Shown: positions 10,175 to 22,209 of the stretch, piece after piece
Layout of the letters: each line of letters begins with the position of its first letter
Position numbering within the stretch: the stretch's first letter is position 1
Assembly (NCBI GenBank): GCA_028752905.1
Contig: JAQNBH010000015.1
Coordinates: 31,246,488-31,310,487 of the forward strand
Length of the DNA: 64,000 nucleotides
Direction: 5' to 3'
Source of the DNA: Cladorhizidae sp. MBARI D1340-BT2
Lineage: Eukaryota; Porifera; Demospongiae; Poecilosclerida; Cladorhizidae
Position numbers and translations under genes: made by a program
The notes under the pieces: model-generated
Database searches by the model: none
Seen by the model: the letters and a program-made list of their open reading frames with translations, nothing else
What the model was told of the DNA's origin: nothing

Positions 10175-10918
10175 TACTGCCATGTCCAATGCCTGGACTC
10201 ATGGCTAGAGACTACCACTACAGAACATGTCCTGTGCCTGGACTCATGGTTGAATAAGCTAGAGACTACCACTACAGACCATGTCCTATGCCTGGACTCA
10301 TGGTTGAATAAGCTAGAGACTACCACTACAGGCCATGTCCAATGCCTGGACTCATGGTTGAATAAGCTAGAGACTACCACTACAGACCATGTCCAATGCC
10401 TGGACTCATGGTTGAATAAGCTAGAGACTACCACTACAGACCATGTCCTATGCCTGGACTCATGGTTGAATAAGCTAGAGACTACCACTACAGACCATGT
10501 CCTATGCCTGGACTCATGGTTGAATAAGGTAGAGACTACCACTACAGACCATGTCCAATGCCTGGACTCATGGTTGAATAAGCTAGAGACTACCACTACA
10601 GACCATGTCCAATGCCTGGACTCATGGTTGAATAAGCTAGAGACTACCACTACAGACCATGTCCAATGCCTGGACTCATGGTTGAATAAGCTAGAGACTA
10701 TCACTACAGACCATGTCCAATGCCTGGACTCATGGTTGAATAAGCTAGAGACTACCACTACAGAACATGTCCTATGCCTGGACTCATGGTTGAATAAGCT
10801 AGAGACTACCACTACAGACCATGTCCAATGCCTGGACTCATGGTTGAATAAGCTAGAGACTACCACTACAGAACATGTCCAATGCCTGGACTCATGGTTG
10901 AATAAGCTAGAGACACCA
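10175..10918. repeat. Minisatellite, 54-bp unit, about 13.5 copies
   Basis: Unit AATGCCTGGACTCATGGTTG then AATAAGCTAGAGACTACCAC then TACAGACCATGTCC. The 54-bp period (18 codons) opens frames of 301 (plus) and 234 (minus) codons that are artefacts. GACC/GAAC, CCAA/CCTA and one GGCC variant mark individual copies; the first copy lacks the TTGAATAAGC segment. Confidence 0.96.
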
Positions 10919-11194
10919 GTTTAACATTCCTCTTTGGACAAACACATCTTCTCCCTGACGCTGAACTGCATCTGTGCTCTTCAAGCCTTAGTCCTGTCTG
11001 GAAACTCTGCCATAGGCTAGTTGGAGGCTGCAGAAGAGCCAGGGTTCTTCTCCACTTCAAATCTTGGTGACCGTCATCAGAACGTCAATAAACTCATGTG
11101 GAGTTTATCGAGTCTTCCCACAAATCTACTTAGTCCAGACTTTTTTCAATTCAAATCTCAACTCACTATGAGGGCTTGTTTGCTCCGTTTCAAT
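10919..11194. other. Unique sequence, nothing recognised
   Basis: Open minus-strand stretches are short and have no recognisable motif. Confidence 0.4.
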
Positions 11195-11390
11195 TTGCAC
11201 GGTGGCAAATATAGAAGTACTCTATTAAAACGTTAAGAATAAGTGATTCATCTCAAATATGTGACTTGCACTGTGGCAAATATAGAAGTACTCTATTAAA
11301 ACGGGAAGAATAAGTGATTTGTCTCAAATATGTGACTTGCACTGTGGCAAATATAGAAGTACTCTATTAAGACGGGAAGAATCAGTGCTA
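11195..11390. repeat. Tandem repeat, 71-bp unit, about 2.7 copies
   Basis: GCACGGTGGCAAATATAGAA and TACTCTATTAAAACG recur at 71-bp spacing, with a second module AATAAGTGATTCATCTCAAA between them. Confidence 0.9.
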
Positions 11391-11460
11391 GTGATCGAAC
11401 ATAATGGAATTCATTGAACGGAACCTAATCTCTTAATTAACACTGCATGCTGATGTAACA

Positions 11461-11975
11461 CAGCGTAAGTAAGTAATAAGTAAATAATATGTAAGTAAGT
11501 AATAAGTAAGTAATAAGTTAGTGATTAAGTATAAGTAAGGACGTATGTAATAAGTAATAAGTAATTAATACGTAATAAGGAAGTAATAAGTAATTAATAA
11601 GTAATAAGGAAGTAATAAGTAATTAATAAGTAAGTAATAAGTAATAAGTAAGTAAGTAAGTAAGTAATAAGTATTAAGTAAGTAAGTAATAAGTAAGTAT
11701 TAAGTAAGTAAGTAATAAGTAAGTAATAAGTAAGTAAGTAAGTATTAAGTAAGTATTAAGTAAGTAAGTAATAGGTAAGTAAGTAATAAGTAAGTAAGTA
11801 AGTAAGTATTAAGTAAGTATTAAGTAAGTAAGTATTAAGTAAGTAAGTATTAAGTAAGTAAGTAATAAGTAAGTAAGTAATAAGTAAGTAAGTAAGTAAG
11901 TAATAAGTAAGTAATAAGTAAGTAGGAAATAAGTAAGTATTAAGTAAGCAAGCAAGCAAGTAAGCAAGTAAAGCA
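11461..11975. repeat. (TAAG)n / (GTAA)n tetranucleotide satellite
   Basis: Five hundred bases of TAAGTAAGTAATAAG-type repeats with A/T phase changes, grading into AAGC repeats at the right end. A 67-codon Leu/Tyr/Thr-rich minus frame is an artefact. Confidence 0.95.
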
Positions 11976-12157
11976 AATAAATTAGAACTATATCAATTAA
12001 TTTGTTACCTTAGCTCTAGTTAAGTTCTTGACTGGGGGGCAGCAAGGATGGTTGACAGAGATTGTTGCATGTATAAATGTATCTACCTACAGAGTGAGAG
12101 AAAATAAATAGCTCGTGTGATGTGAGTATTGAAACATCTCCAACAACATTGCATTAG

Positions 12158-12208
12158 CTGCAGCTGTTGGAATATACAACACCCTGAAGCGACCTCTGCA
12201 CCAGGGAG
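12158..12208 (+). CDS. Candidate exon P1 of an unrecognised plus-strand gene
   Basis: A 51-bp segment between ACATTGCATTAG and GTGAGATAAT. It encodes AAVGIYNTLKRPLHQG plus split codons at both ends. The one base left at its 3' end is completed by the two bases at the start of the next candidate exon (12,744-12,790) to give a Glu codon. I do not recognise the protein. Support is splice borders, phase agreement and an unremarkable protein-like composition only. Confidence 0.4.
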
Positions 12209-12535
12209 GTGAGATAATCCATCACTTGATCGCTATAGCAACAATTTTTTTGCACGGAGAGTAGAATACAACAACTCTCAGTTGACAGAGGAATAGTATT
12301 TGTTGTATTTTGCACTGCATGAACCTTGTCCCTTTGTCTTCCTTTCCCAGTTATAATTAACGAGGTGTTAGAAATTGGAACAGCAAACCGGTAAGGGGTT
12401 GATGGTGGAATTTTACATAATAGTTTGCTCAGAGGTGGTTTTAAGCAAATGTGCATAATTATGTTTATGGGATAAGGATCTGTGGGGGAGGAAAGACAAT
12501 TTTATTAGCACCAGACCCGAGGACACATAATTACC

Positions 12536-12660
12536 TATGGAATGGAATATGATTTGAATCATACATAATTACCTATAGAATGGAATTTGAATCATACATA
12601 ATTACCTATGGAATGGAATTTGAATCATACATAATTACCTATGGAATGGAATTTGAATCG
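12536..12660. repeat. Tandem repeat, about 33-bp unit, about 3.7 copies
   Basis: ATACATAATTACCTATGGAA then TGGAATTTGAATC. Lies in the intron between candidate exons P1 and P2. Confidence 0.92.
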
Positions 12661-12743
12661 GGTCCATTCCAAACAAATTGTTATGAGAGCCAGAAGGAAG
12701 CCGCACCCCCAACCCACACAATTGGAGGGACAGTTACAATTAG

Positions 12744-12790
12744 AGGGGAGGTTCCTTGAGGATGTTTTCACCCGTGTCTGGCTCAGTGAG
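12744..12790 (+). CDS. Candidate exon P2 of the same plus-strand gene
   Basis: A 47-bp segment between TTACAATTAG and GTAAGACTAG. It completes the split Glu codon from P1 and continues GRFLEDVFTRVWLSE, ending on a codon boundary. A chain of two short exons with matching phase and good donors is more than expected by chance, but still weak. No upstream or downstream exon was confirmed: the 17.75-kb candidate starts in a different phase and would need an exon in between. Confidence 0.4.
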
Positions 12791-13481
12791 GTAAGACTAG
12801 ACCAATAGCAGCTACAGCAGCTATAGCTTTCACAAGCACTATGTTGAAAGAGCTCTTTACCTTGACCACATTGCTCTGAGGAGGCTTTGTACAAATCTAG
12901 TTGTTAATTGCATCTTGTTCAGTAGGCGGCTTAGAGCAGCTGCTAGGATTAGAGCTACTCATAGTATATAGCTGTAGCCTTTGCACAGAGAGCTGTTGAA
13001 AGAGCACTAGCAAGTGTTTCTGTTGTTGTTCTAGTACAGACATCCAGCCACAGTTATATATATATATATAATATATATATACATACAGGCATCTAGCACA
13101 AGAGCTATATATATATATATGGGAACTCTCAAGAGAAGATAACTAGATTTTGCTTTACTAAAGAGATCAGGACATGCTAGTTGGATAAGGCTTTAGGTGT
13201 GGTACATGTAGCTAGGTTATATAAGCTTGGTGCACTAGCACATTGAAAGTTATAACTAAACATCCTTACTGGGTCAGATTCTCAGACCTTCCTCCAAGGT
13301 TCACTGGTAGATTAACTAATGAATATCAACACAGAATGATTACTTACTAGGCAGTGGGGGGGGGGGGGGGGGGGATGCCCAGTATTTTACAAATTATTAT
13401 TTTCTTTCTTGAACCCTTCAGCTGTTTGGGGTAATTAGTTACCTAGGTTGCAGCTATTAACTTTTAGAACATTTTTCCAGT
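12791..13481. other. Intergenic or intron sequence with (TA)n and poly(G)
   Basis: TA-rich runs at 13,057-13,080 and 13,106-13,120, and a poly(G) tract at 13,357-13,374. No coding signal. Confidence 0.5.
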
Positions 13482-13637
13482 TTAAAAATTATCAAAGATG
13501 TAGAGAATTTGGTCTTCCTTGAACTGTTTGGCACATTCCTTCCTCTGCTCCTCTGCTGATGCATAGCTAGCTAACAGGTGCACTTCTCTTGGCCTTGGCT
13601 CTTGGAATCCGCCATCTCTTTGTTCTTCCCGATGCAT
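13482..13637 (-). CDS. Small ORF, 51 codons, unknown
   Basis: An ATG-initiated minus-strand frame starting MHREEQRDGG, containing EVHLLASYASAEEQRKECAK and ending FDNF before TAA. The composition is charged and protein-like, unlike the array artefacts. No family recognised. The stretch just upstream (minus strand) contains CCGGACCTGCTGGACGAC and an in-frame stop. It could be a real small gene, the last exon of a larger one, or chance. Confidence 0.25.
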   Translation of the reverse strand: MHREEQRDGGFQEPRPREVHLLASYASAEEQRKECAKQFKEDQILYIFDNF

Positions 13638-13869
13638 ACTCTAGGGCCGGACGGTGGAAGTCGTCCAGCAGGTCCGGCCAAAACTGACGTCTTTTTCAAA
13701 CATGAATCGGTAATCATCTTTATAAGTAAACGCTAATCTGTAACAGTCATTAATTATTATTAGACTTCATTAGCGCTCACATTCGATGCGTCGTTACATC
13801 GCATCACTTAAAGTTTTAGCGGAAGTCAATGCATTGCATTAGTGAGCTTTATTTGAGATTTCATTGTAT

Positions 13870-14070
13870 CATGATAATGAAAACTTGACCGATTAAATGC
13901 CATAAGCAGCATATTGAAACTCGGACTTCTTTGGGGGGAAAAATTCACTGAATTACATGCTCATTCTTGGTTTGCACATGCTCAATAATATTCAGGTTTA
14001 CTTCCTGTTGGACTGGGCGTGCGGGAAAAATGAAAGAAGATTTATTAATGCCATTGTTGCCCGACTATTC
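13870..14070. repeat. Dispersed repeat family A, copy 1 (partial)
   Basis: Shares AAATGCCATAAGCAGCATAT, ACATGCTC, and CTTCCTGTTGGACTGGGCG with the copy at 25,680-26,060. Fragments of its 3' half recur at 18,050-18,500 and 22,940-23,300. Unclassified interspersed element. Confidence 0.55.
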
Positions 14071-14189
14071 TTTTATAAACTTTTAAAAGTAGCTTTGACA
14101 TGGTGGAGAAATATTTCCCTTGTATCTTCAAGGACAAAAATGTTCTTAATAATAAATTAATTGACTTAGTTAAGAAGAAGGGTAACCAG

Positions 14190-14304
14190 ACAAATGACCC
14201 GTTACCATCTAAAATCATGTAAGAGAACCCTTTACCATATATATCATGCGATGTGAGTGTGGGTCATTATACATGATTATAAATGGTAAAGGGTCACCCA
14301 AATG
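14190..14304. mobile_element. Fold-back MITE family B, diverged copy
   Basis: Left half carries AAATGACCCGTTACCATCTA. Right half carries TAAATGGTAAAGGGTCACCC, and the middle has a diverged inner copy (CCCTTTACCATATATATCAT). The arms are the same sequence as the MITE at 59,493-59,638. Confidence 0.65.
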
Positions 14305-15261
14305 GTGCCCACGTTTTAAATCATAAAAGGATCATGGAGTCTCAAATCCAATCCAATAAGTGGAGCTCTCTTATCAGCTGGGAGATACCCTCTGGGCAGC
14401 TTCCAAGAACTGGGGTGGATTTGCTTCTACACTTCCTAGTAATGGGTATTTACAGGGGAAGGGGGAACCCATACCATTTTTGTAGTAAAGCGTTTAAAAA
14501 CTTGTGGTTATCACTTTATAGCTCCATAGATTCTGCAAACTTCATGGTATGGACTTGATCTATATTCAAAAGATAGGTCTCTCTGTGTGCTCTCGTATGA
14601 TAATAAAACCTTTTTCATAGATACAACTATACCCAAGTTATAGGAGCTAAAGTGGGGGTACCTCAAAAACCTGATTGCCTGATTTTGCCACATAAATATC
14701 TCCAGAGTGCTATATAAGTGCTAGAGAGTTGCCTTACTCTAACGACATTTCTGATTAGGAGTACAACTATTTACAACTTTTTAAGTAGAGTTATGGGCAC
14801 CCCACTTCCCCTCCCCAGCTGTCAAAAGGCAGGTTTCACTGTAGAGTTTGATTTTAACCCTCTCACTTGTACATTTATTTAAAATAAACACAACCTATGT
14901 AAAACTATGCCTGTTATCCCAGTAATAGTTTGGAGAAGTCCCAACAACAACAGCAGCTTTGAGCTGTGAGTCTCATTTGAACCGGCTACTTACTTCTTGT
15001 CTTGGTGTGTACAGCCAGTGAAAATTAGCCAGTGAAAATAACAAGCCAACCAATGTCTCTTGGACTTAGGCTGGAGGCTGGGGTTATCATAGCAATGTGA
15101 GGGCGTGCACAATAGGAAGGGTCACTGAAGCTGATGAAGCTCTGGCAGTTGCCTAATCCATGGCTTCATGCATCAAGATTAAAGAACAACTCAGCATAAT
15201 TTGTTTGCAGACTATATGCGATCAAGAAAGCTAAAACAACCGCTGCTCTGATATTAATCGC
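14305..15261. other. Unique sequence, no gene recognised
   Basis: No repeats, no convincing splice borders and no recognisable protein on either strand. Confidence 0.45.
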
Positions 15262-15540
15262 ACATCTAACTATCGCTGCAGTTTATGCTCTGATACTAAC
15301 CACACATCTAACTATAGCTGCAGTTTATGCTCTGATACTAACCACACATCTAACTATAGTTGCAGTTTATGCTCTGATACTAACCACACATCTAACTATA
15401 GCTGCAGTTTATGCTCTGATACTAACCACACATCTAACTATAGCTGCAGTTTATGCTCTGATACTAACCACACATCTAACTATAGCTGTAGTTTATGCTC
15501 TGATACTAACCACACATCTAACTATAGCTGTACCCACTAC
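15262..15540. repeat. Minisatellite, 42-bp unit, about 6.5 copies
   Basis: Unit CTGCAGTTTATGCTCTGATA then CTAACCACACATCTAACTATAG. It joins the next array directly. Confidence 0.94.
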
Positions 15541-17393
15541 CAATGCCTAACTCTGAACCACCTGCAATACCAATGCCTAGTCTGAACCACCTGCAATACC
15601 AATGCCTAGTCTGAACCACCTACAATACCAATGCTTAGTCTGAACCACCTGCAATACCAATGCTTAGTCTGAACCACCTACAATACCAATGCTTAGTCTG
15701 AACCACCTACAATACCAATGCCTAGTCTGAACCACCTGCAATACCAATGCCTAGTCTGAACCACCTACAATACCAATGCTTAGTCTGAACCACATGCAAT
15801 ACCAATGCCTAGTCTGAACCATCTGCAATACCAATGCCTAGTCTGAACCATCTGCAATACCAATGCTTAGTCTGAACCACCTGCAATACCAATGCCTAGT
15901 CTGAACCACCTGCAATACCAATGCTTAGTCTGAACCACCTACAATACCAATGCTTAGTCTGAACCACCTACAATACCAATGCCTAGTCTGAACCATCTGC
16001 AATACCAATGCCTAGTCTGAACCATCTGCAATACCAATGCTTAGTCTGAACCACCTGCAATACCAATGCCTAGTCTGAACCACCTACAATACCAATGCTT
16101 AGTCTGAACCACCTACAATACCAATCCTAGTCTGAACCACCTACAATACCAATGCCTAGTCTGAACCACCTGCAATACCAATGCCTAGTCTGAACCACCT
16201 ACAATACCAATGCTTAGTCTGAACCACCTACAATACCAATGCTTAGTCTGAACCACATGCAATACCAATGCTTAGTCTGAACCACCTACAATACCAATGC
16301 TTAGTCTGAACCACCTACAATACCAATGCCTAGTCTGAACCACCTACAATACCAATGCCTAGTCTGAACCACGTACAATACCAATGCCTAGTCTGAACCA
16401 CCTACAATACCAATGCCTAGTCTGAACCACCTGCAATACCAATGCCTAGTCTGAACCACGTACAATACCAATGCCTAGTCTGAACTACCTGCAATACCAA
16501 TGCTTAGTCTGAACCACCTGCAATACCAATGCTTAGTCTGAACCACCTACAATACCAATGCTTAGTCTGAACTACCTGCAATACCAATGCCTAGTCTGAA
16601 CCACCTGCAATACCAATGCCTAGTCTGAACCACCTGCAATACCAATGCCTAGTCTGAACCACATGCAATACCAATGCTTAGTCTGAACCACGTACAATAC
16701 CAATGCCTAGTCTGAACTACCTGCAATACCAATGCTTAGTCTGAACCACCGGCAATACCAATGCTTGGTCTGAACCACCTACAATACCAATGCCTAGTCT
16801 GAACCACCTGCAATACCAATGCCTAGTCTGAACCACCTGCAATACCAATGCCTAGTCTGAACCACATGCAATACCAATGCTTAGTCTGAACCACCTACAA
16901 TACCAATGCTTAGTCTGAACCACCTACAATACCAATGCCTAGTCTGAACCACCTGCAATACCAATGCCTAGTCTGAACCACCTGCAATACCAATGCCTAG
17001 TCTGAACCACCTACAATACCAATGCCTAGTCTGAACCACCTACAATACCAATGCCTAGTCTGAACCACCTACAATACCAATGCCCGACTCTGAACCACCT
17101 GCAATACCAATGCCTAGTCTGAACCACCTGCAATATCAATGCCTAGTCTGAACCACCTACAATACCAATGCCTAGTCTGAACCACCTGCAATACCAATGC
17201 CTAGTCTGAACCACCTGCAATACCAATGCCTAGTCTGAACCACCTACAATACCAATGCCTAGTCTGAACCACCTGCAATACCAATGCTTAGTCTGAACCA
17301 CCGGCAATACCAATGCTTAGTCTGAACCACCTACAATACCAATGCTTAGTCTGAACCACCTGCAATACCAATGCCTAGTCTGAACCACCTGAA
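15536..17393. repeat. Minisatellite, 29-bp unit, about 64 copies
   Basis: Unit CAATACCAATGCCTAGTCTG then AACCACCTG. Variants are GCTT/GCCT and CCTA/CCTG/CATG/CGTA/CATC in the last positions; they recur in multi-copy blocks, suggesting block duplications. Period 29 is not a multiple of three, so no frame stays open. Confidence 0.97.
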
Positions 17394-17509
17394 CTCATGA
17401 GTTTCTGGGACCCAAGCATTAATGTCTCCTTTTATTAATCTCTCCTTTTAAACACTTTTCTAACTTGTGTTTCTTCGTGTTGTATTTCCAGCTCCTACCC
17501 TCACTACAC

Positions 17510-17534
17510 TATCCACACACACACACACACACAC
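17510..17534. repeat. (CA)n microsatellite
   Basis: Short CA run in otherwise unique sequence at 17,394-17,748. Confidence 0.9.
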
Positions 17535-17748
17535 TCGGCTTGTTATTGCTGACTGTCTTGTACATGACATAGTCAGCACGTGCCACATCCTAGATCAACT
17601 GTGGCCATGTAGAGCTCGTTGCCCACTCCACAAATCTGCACATGTCATGTCTTGGTTTGCTGTGTTGACTGTAACTGCGTAGAACTTGTACACGACACAA
17701 ATATGCACGTGCCATATCTTGTTGCTTTCATCAACTGTACCCATGCAG

Positions 17749-17857
17749 TGTCCGCTACAGCTTCAAGGCCTTGGTAACAGTTGCACGGGGGAGCTCCATC
17801 AACCAATACATCAGATGTTTTGGGAGAGGATCAGCTATAGCCTTCTATAAGGACATG
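17749..17857 (+). CDS. Candidate exon P3, unrecognised protein
   Basis: Preceded by GTACCCATGCAG and followed by GTAAGAGTTT, a strong donor. The 109-bp segment reads VRYSFKALVTVARGSSINQY then IRCFGRGSAIAFYKDM, with one leading base of a split codon and a codon boundary at the end. A related nucleotide stretch (CTTGGTAACAGTTGCAC) is found at 60,910, next to a minisatellite. It may be part of the plus-strand gene begun by P1 and P2, but the phase requires an intervening exon. Function unknown. Confidence 0.4.
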
Positions 17858-18049
17858 GTAAGAGTTTCCCAGGAGGACAGCAAACCAACTGACCCGTGCA
17901 GTCATTTATAATTCTGCTTCTTTACCTCACCCTACGGGGATCTCTATCCTGGAAAGAAAGCACTCTTTGATTAGGCTGAAGGTTTTCCTCCAGACATACA
18001 GCACACGAGTTAGCTCAAGTGAAGCTAGGAGCCTCGCATGCTCGATGAT

Positions 18050-18500
18050 GATATCACATGAACCGATTGCACTAAACAGGTTTAATTTACGTCTACATGC
18101 TCATCATAAAAACTTCACTTCCAGTTTGACAGGCTGGATGAGCAAGATGAGATCATCACAACTGCCATCATGAACAGTCTCTTCCTGACCTTCACTGCTG
18201 TTTCTGGAAGCCATTCTGCAGAGGAGAGCTGCACAGGCACCTGCGCTTCTGTGCTTCTGGAGTGGCACTGAATTCCTTCGCTCTTGAGAAATGAAGTGCT
18301 ACTAAACTATTCTCTGCTGTAAGTTTCGTTGCAGCCATAGAGCCATATAGCGCTGCATAGATACTGCCTGCTCACCTTCAATGGAAACTGCAGCGTATTG
18401 TATTTCCATTCTAATGATATGAACAGTTTGAAAAGACGATTCACGGGGGGAAAGTTATGGTCATGAATATCGATAAAAACCACAAACAAAGTGGGCGGTC
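18050..18500. repeat. Dispersed repeat family A, copy 2
   Basis: Aligns by eye with 22,940-23,300: both contain CTGCTGTTTCTGGA, GAGCTGCACAGGC (or AAGCTGCACAGGC) and TATTGTATTTCCATTCTAAT in the same order and spacing. It includes an open segment near 18,130 that looks like an exon, which I discount because it is inside the repeat. Confidence 0.65.
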
Positions 18501-18659
18501 AATCGATTGAACCCACCAGAGGGTTAACAAAATGAATAATGAATCGAAAACATTTCAAAATGTCAACAAAGCTAGTCCAGAGCCTCGCCTCCTTCCCCTG
18601 GAAAAAGATGAAGTGTTTAATTAAGTATAATACATGTATATGTATTAAAATTAACTGAG

Positions 18660-21600
18660 AGTTGTGCAGGACAAGTCTAGAACACAAGGCAGGCAGAGAT
18701 GGAAGGTGACCAAGTCTAGAACACCAGGCAGGTAGAGATGGAAGGTGACCAAGTCTAGAACACTAGGCAGGCAGAGATGGAAGGTGACCAAGTCTAGAAC
18801 ACCAGCAGGTAGAGATGGAAGGTAACCAAGTCTAGAACACCAGGCAGGTAGAGATGGAAGTCTAGAACACCAGGCAGGTAGAGATGGAAGGTAACCAAGT
18901 CTAGAACACCAGGCAGGTAGAGATGGAAGTCTAGAACACCAGGCAGGTAGAGATGGAAGGTGACCAAGTCTAGAACACCAGGCAGGCAGAGAGGGAAGGT
19001 GACCAAGTCTAGAACACCAGGCAGGCAGAGATGGAAGGTGACGAAGTCTAGAACACCAGGCAGGCAGAGATGGAAGGTGACGAAGTCTAGAACACCAGAC
19101 AGGCAGAGATGGAAGGTAACGAAGTCTAGAACACCAGCAGGTAGAGATGGAAGGTAATCAAGTCTAGAACACCAGGCAGGCAGAGATGGAAGGTGACCAA
19201 GTCTAGAACACCAGGCAGGCAGAGATGGAAGGTGACCAAGTCTAGAACACCAGGCAGGCAGAGATGGAAGGTAACCAAGTCTAGAACACCAGGCAGGCAG
19301 AGATGGAAGGTAACCAAGTCTAGAACACCAGGCAGGCAGAGATGGAAGGTAACCAAGTCTAGAACACCAGGCAGGCAGAGATGGAAGGTGACCAAGTCTA
19401 GAACACCAGGCAGGTAGAGATGGAAGTCTAGAACACCAGGCAGGTAGAGATGGAAGTCTAGAACACCAGACAGGCAGAGATGGAAGGTGACCAAGTCTAG
19501 AACACCAGGCAGGCAGAGATGGAAGTCTAGAACACCAGACAGGCAGAGATGGAAGGTGACCAAGTCTAGAACACCAGGCAGGCAGAGATGGAAGGTGACC
19601 AAGTCTAGAACACAAGGCAGGCAGAGATGGAAGGTGACCAAGTCTAGAACACCAGGCAGGCAGAGAGGGAAGGTGACCAAGTCTAGAACACCAGGCAGGC
19701 AGAGATGGAAGGTAACCAAGTCTAGAACACCAGGCAGGTAGAGATGGAAGGTGACCAAGTCTAGAACACCAGGCAGGCAGAGATGGAAGGTGACCAAGTC
19801 TAGAACACCAGGCAGGCAGAGATGGAAGGTGACCAAGTCTAGAACACCAGGCAGGCAGAGATGGAAGGTGACCAAGTCTAGAACACCAGGCAGGCAGAGA
19901 TGGAAGGTAACCAAGTCTAGAACACCAGGCAGGCAGAGATGGAAGTCTAGAACACTAGCCAGGCAGAGATGGAAGGTAACCAAGTCTAGAACACCAGGCA
20001 GGCAGAGATGGAAGGTAACCAAGTCTAGAACACCAGCAGGCAGAGATGGAAGGTGACCAAGTCTAGAACACCAGCAGGTAGAGATGGAAGGTGACCAAGT
20101 CTAGAACACCAGACAGGCAGAGATGGAAGGTGACCAAGTCTAGAACACCAGGCAGGCAGAGATGGAAGGTAACCAAGTCTAGAACACCAGGCAGTAAGAG
20201 ATGGAAGTCTAGAACACCAGGCAGGTAGAGATGGAAGGTAACCAAGTCTAGAACACCAGGCAGGCAGAGATGGAAGGTGACCAAGTCTAGAACACTAGGC
20301 AGGCAGAGATGGAAGGTGACCAAGTCTAGAACACCAGACAGGCAGAGATGGAAGGTGACCAAGTCTAGAACACCAGCAGGTAGAGATGGAAGGTAACCAA
20401 GTCTAGAACACCAGGCAGGCAGAGATGGAAGGTGACCAAGTCTAGAACACCAGGCAGGCAGAGATGGAAGGTGACCAAGTCTAGAACACCAGGCAGGCAG
20501 AGATGGAAGGTGACCAAGTCTAGAACACCAGCAGGTAGAGATGGAAGGTAACCAAGTCTAGAACACCAGGCAGGTAGAGATGGAAGGTGACCAAGTCTAG
20601 AACACCAGGCAGGCAGAGATGGAAGGTGACCAAGTCTAGAACACCAGGCAGGCAGAGATGGAAGGTGACCAAGTCTAGAACACCAGCAGGTAGAGATGGA
20701 AGGTGACCAAGTCTAGAACACCAGGCAGGCAGAGATGGAAGGTGACCAAGTCTAGAACACCAGCAGGTAGAGATGGAAGGTGACCAAGTCTAGAACACCA
20801 GGCAGGCAGAGATGGAAGGTGACCAAGTCTAGAACACTAGGCAGGCAGAGATGGAAGGTGACCAAGTCTAGAACACCAGGCAGGCAGAGATGGAAGGTAA
20901 CCAAGTCTAGAACACTAGGCAGGCAGAGATGGAAGGTGACCAAGTCTAGAACACCAGGCAGGCAGAGATGGAAGGTAACCAAGTCTAGAACACCAGGCAG
21001 GCAGAGATGGAAGTCTAGAACACCAGGCAGGCAGAGATGGAAGGTGACCAAGTCTAGAACACCAGGCAGGCAGAGATGGAAGGTAACCAAGTCTAGAACA
21101 CTAGGCAGGCAGAGATGGAAGGTGACCAAGTCTAGAACACCAGGCAGGCAGAGATGGAAGGTAACCAAGTCTAGAACACTAGGCAGGCAGAGATGGAAGG
21201 TGACCAAGTCTAGAACACCAGGCAGGCAGAGATGGAAGGTAACCAAGTCTAGAACACCAGGCAGGCAGAGATGGAAGTCTAGAACACCAGGCAGGCAGAG
21301 ATGGAAGGTGACCAAGTCTAGAACACCAGGCAGGCAGAGATGGAAGGTAATCAAGTCTAGAACACCAGGCAGGCAGAGATGGAAGGTGACCAAGTCTAGA
21401 ACACCAGGCAGGCAGAGATGGAAGGTGACCAAGTCTAGAACACCAGGCAGGCAGAGATGGAAGGTGACCAAGTCTAGAACACCAGGCAGGCAGAGATGGA
21501 AGTCTAGAACACCAGGCAGGCAGAGATGGAAGGTGACCAAGTCTAGAACACCAGGCAGGCAGAGATGGAAGGTAACCAAGTCTAGAACACCAGGCAGGCA

Positions 21601-21918
21601 GAGATGGAAGGTAACCAAGTCTAGAACACCAGGCAGGCAGAGATGGAAGTCTAGAACACCAGGCAGGTAGAGATGGAAGTCTAGAACACCAGGCAGTAAG
21701 AGATGGAAGTCTAGAACACCAGGCAGGCAGAGATGGAAGGTAACCAAGTCTAGAACACCAGGCAGGCAGAGATGGAAGTCTAGAACACCAGGCAGGTAGA
21801 GATGGAAGTCTAGAACACCAGGCAGGTAGAGATGGAAGGTGACCAAGTCTAGAACACCAGGCAGGTAGAGATGGAAGGTGACCAAGTCTAGAACACTAGG
21901 CAGGTAGAGATGGAAGGT
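18660..21918. repeat. Large minisatellite, 39-bp unit, about 85 copies (3.2 kb)
   Basis: Unit GAAGGTGACCAAGTCTAGAA then CACCAGGCAGGCAGAGATG. A 30-bp variant lacks GTGACCAAG, and a 38-bp variant reads CACCAGCAGGTAG. The 39- and 30-bp forms keep frame, so plus (KSRTPGRQRWK) and minus (LVTFHLCLPGV) frames of up to 418 codons arise; the 38-bp form breaks them. It lies just downstream, on the minus strand, of the last recognised START-like exon and probably sits in the next intron. Confidence 0.97.
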
Positions 21919-22157
21919 AACTACTTGGAAGGACAATGACAAACACTCAACGACATTCTCTTGCACGTGGCATTGTAGAAACATCCTAGAAATTGACGTC
22001 TCCAACAATTTCCGTCAGCCGTCCATAATCGCTTATTTGTTTTTAAAGCCAATCAAAGAGAACGTACAAAGATTCGCATTATAACTTGTTACCAAAACAC
22101 AAGAAATTGAAATTTTCATTCATTTTAAAGCTTTTGCAATAGGTATCGAACCACTCA

Positions 22158-22190
22158 CCCCCCCCCCCCCCCCCCCCCCCACACACACAC
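22158..22190. repeat. Poly(C) tract followed by (CA)n
   Basis: About 22 C then a short CA run, about 20 bases beyond the splice donor of START-like exon 7, inside the following intron. Confidence 0.93.
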
Positions 22191-22209
22191 TTATGTGCAA
22201 CACACGTAC

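Noticed and set aside
10019..10924. 301-codon frame with CLDSWLNKLETTTT repeats
   Set aside because: A 54-bp array with an equally open minus frame; no domain, no upstream exon.
18133..18180. Exon-like segment FDRLDEQDEIITTAIMNS after TTCACTTCCAG
   Set aside because: It fits the phase of candidate exon P3, but the sequence belongs to dispersed repeat family A, which recurs at 22.94 kb without the frame.
18794..22008. Long frames reading KSRTPGRQRWK (plus) and VTFHLCLPGVLD (minus)
   Set aside because: Produced by the 39-bp array; both strands are open at once and frames change wherever a 38-bp unit occurs.
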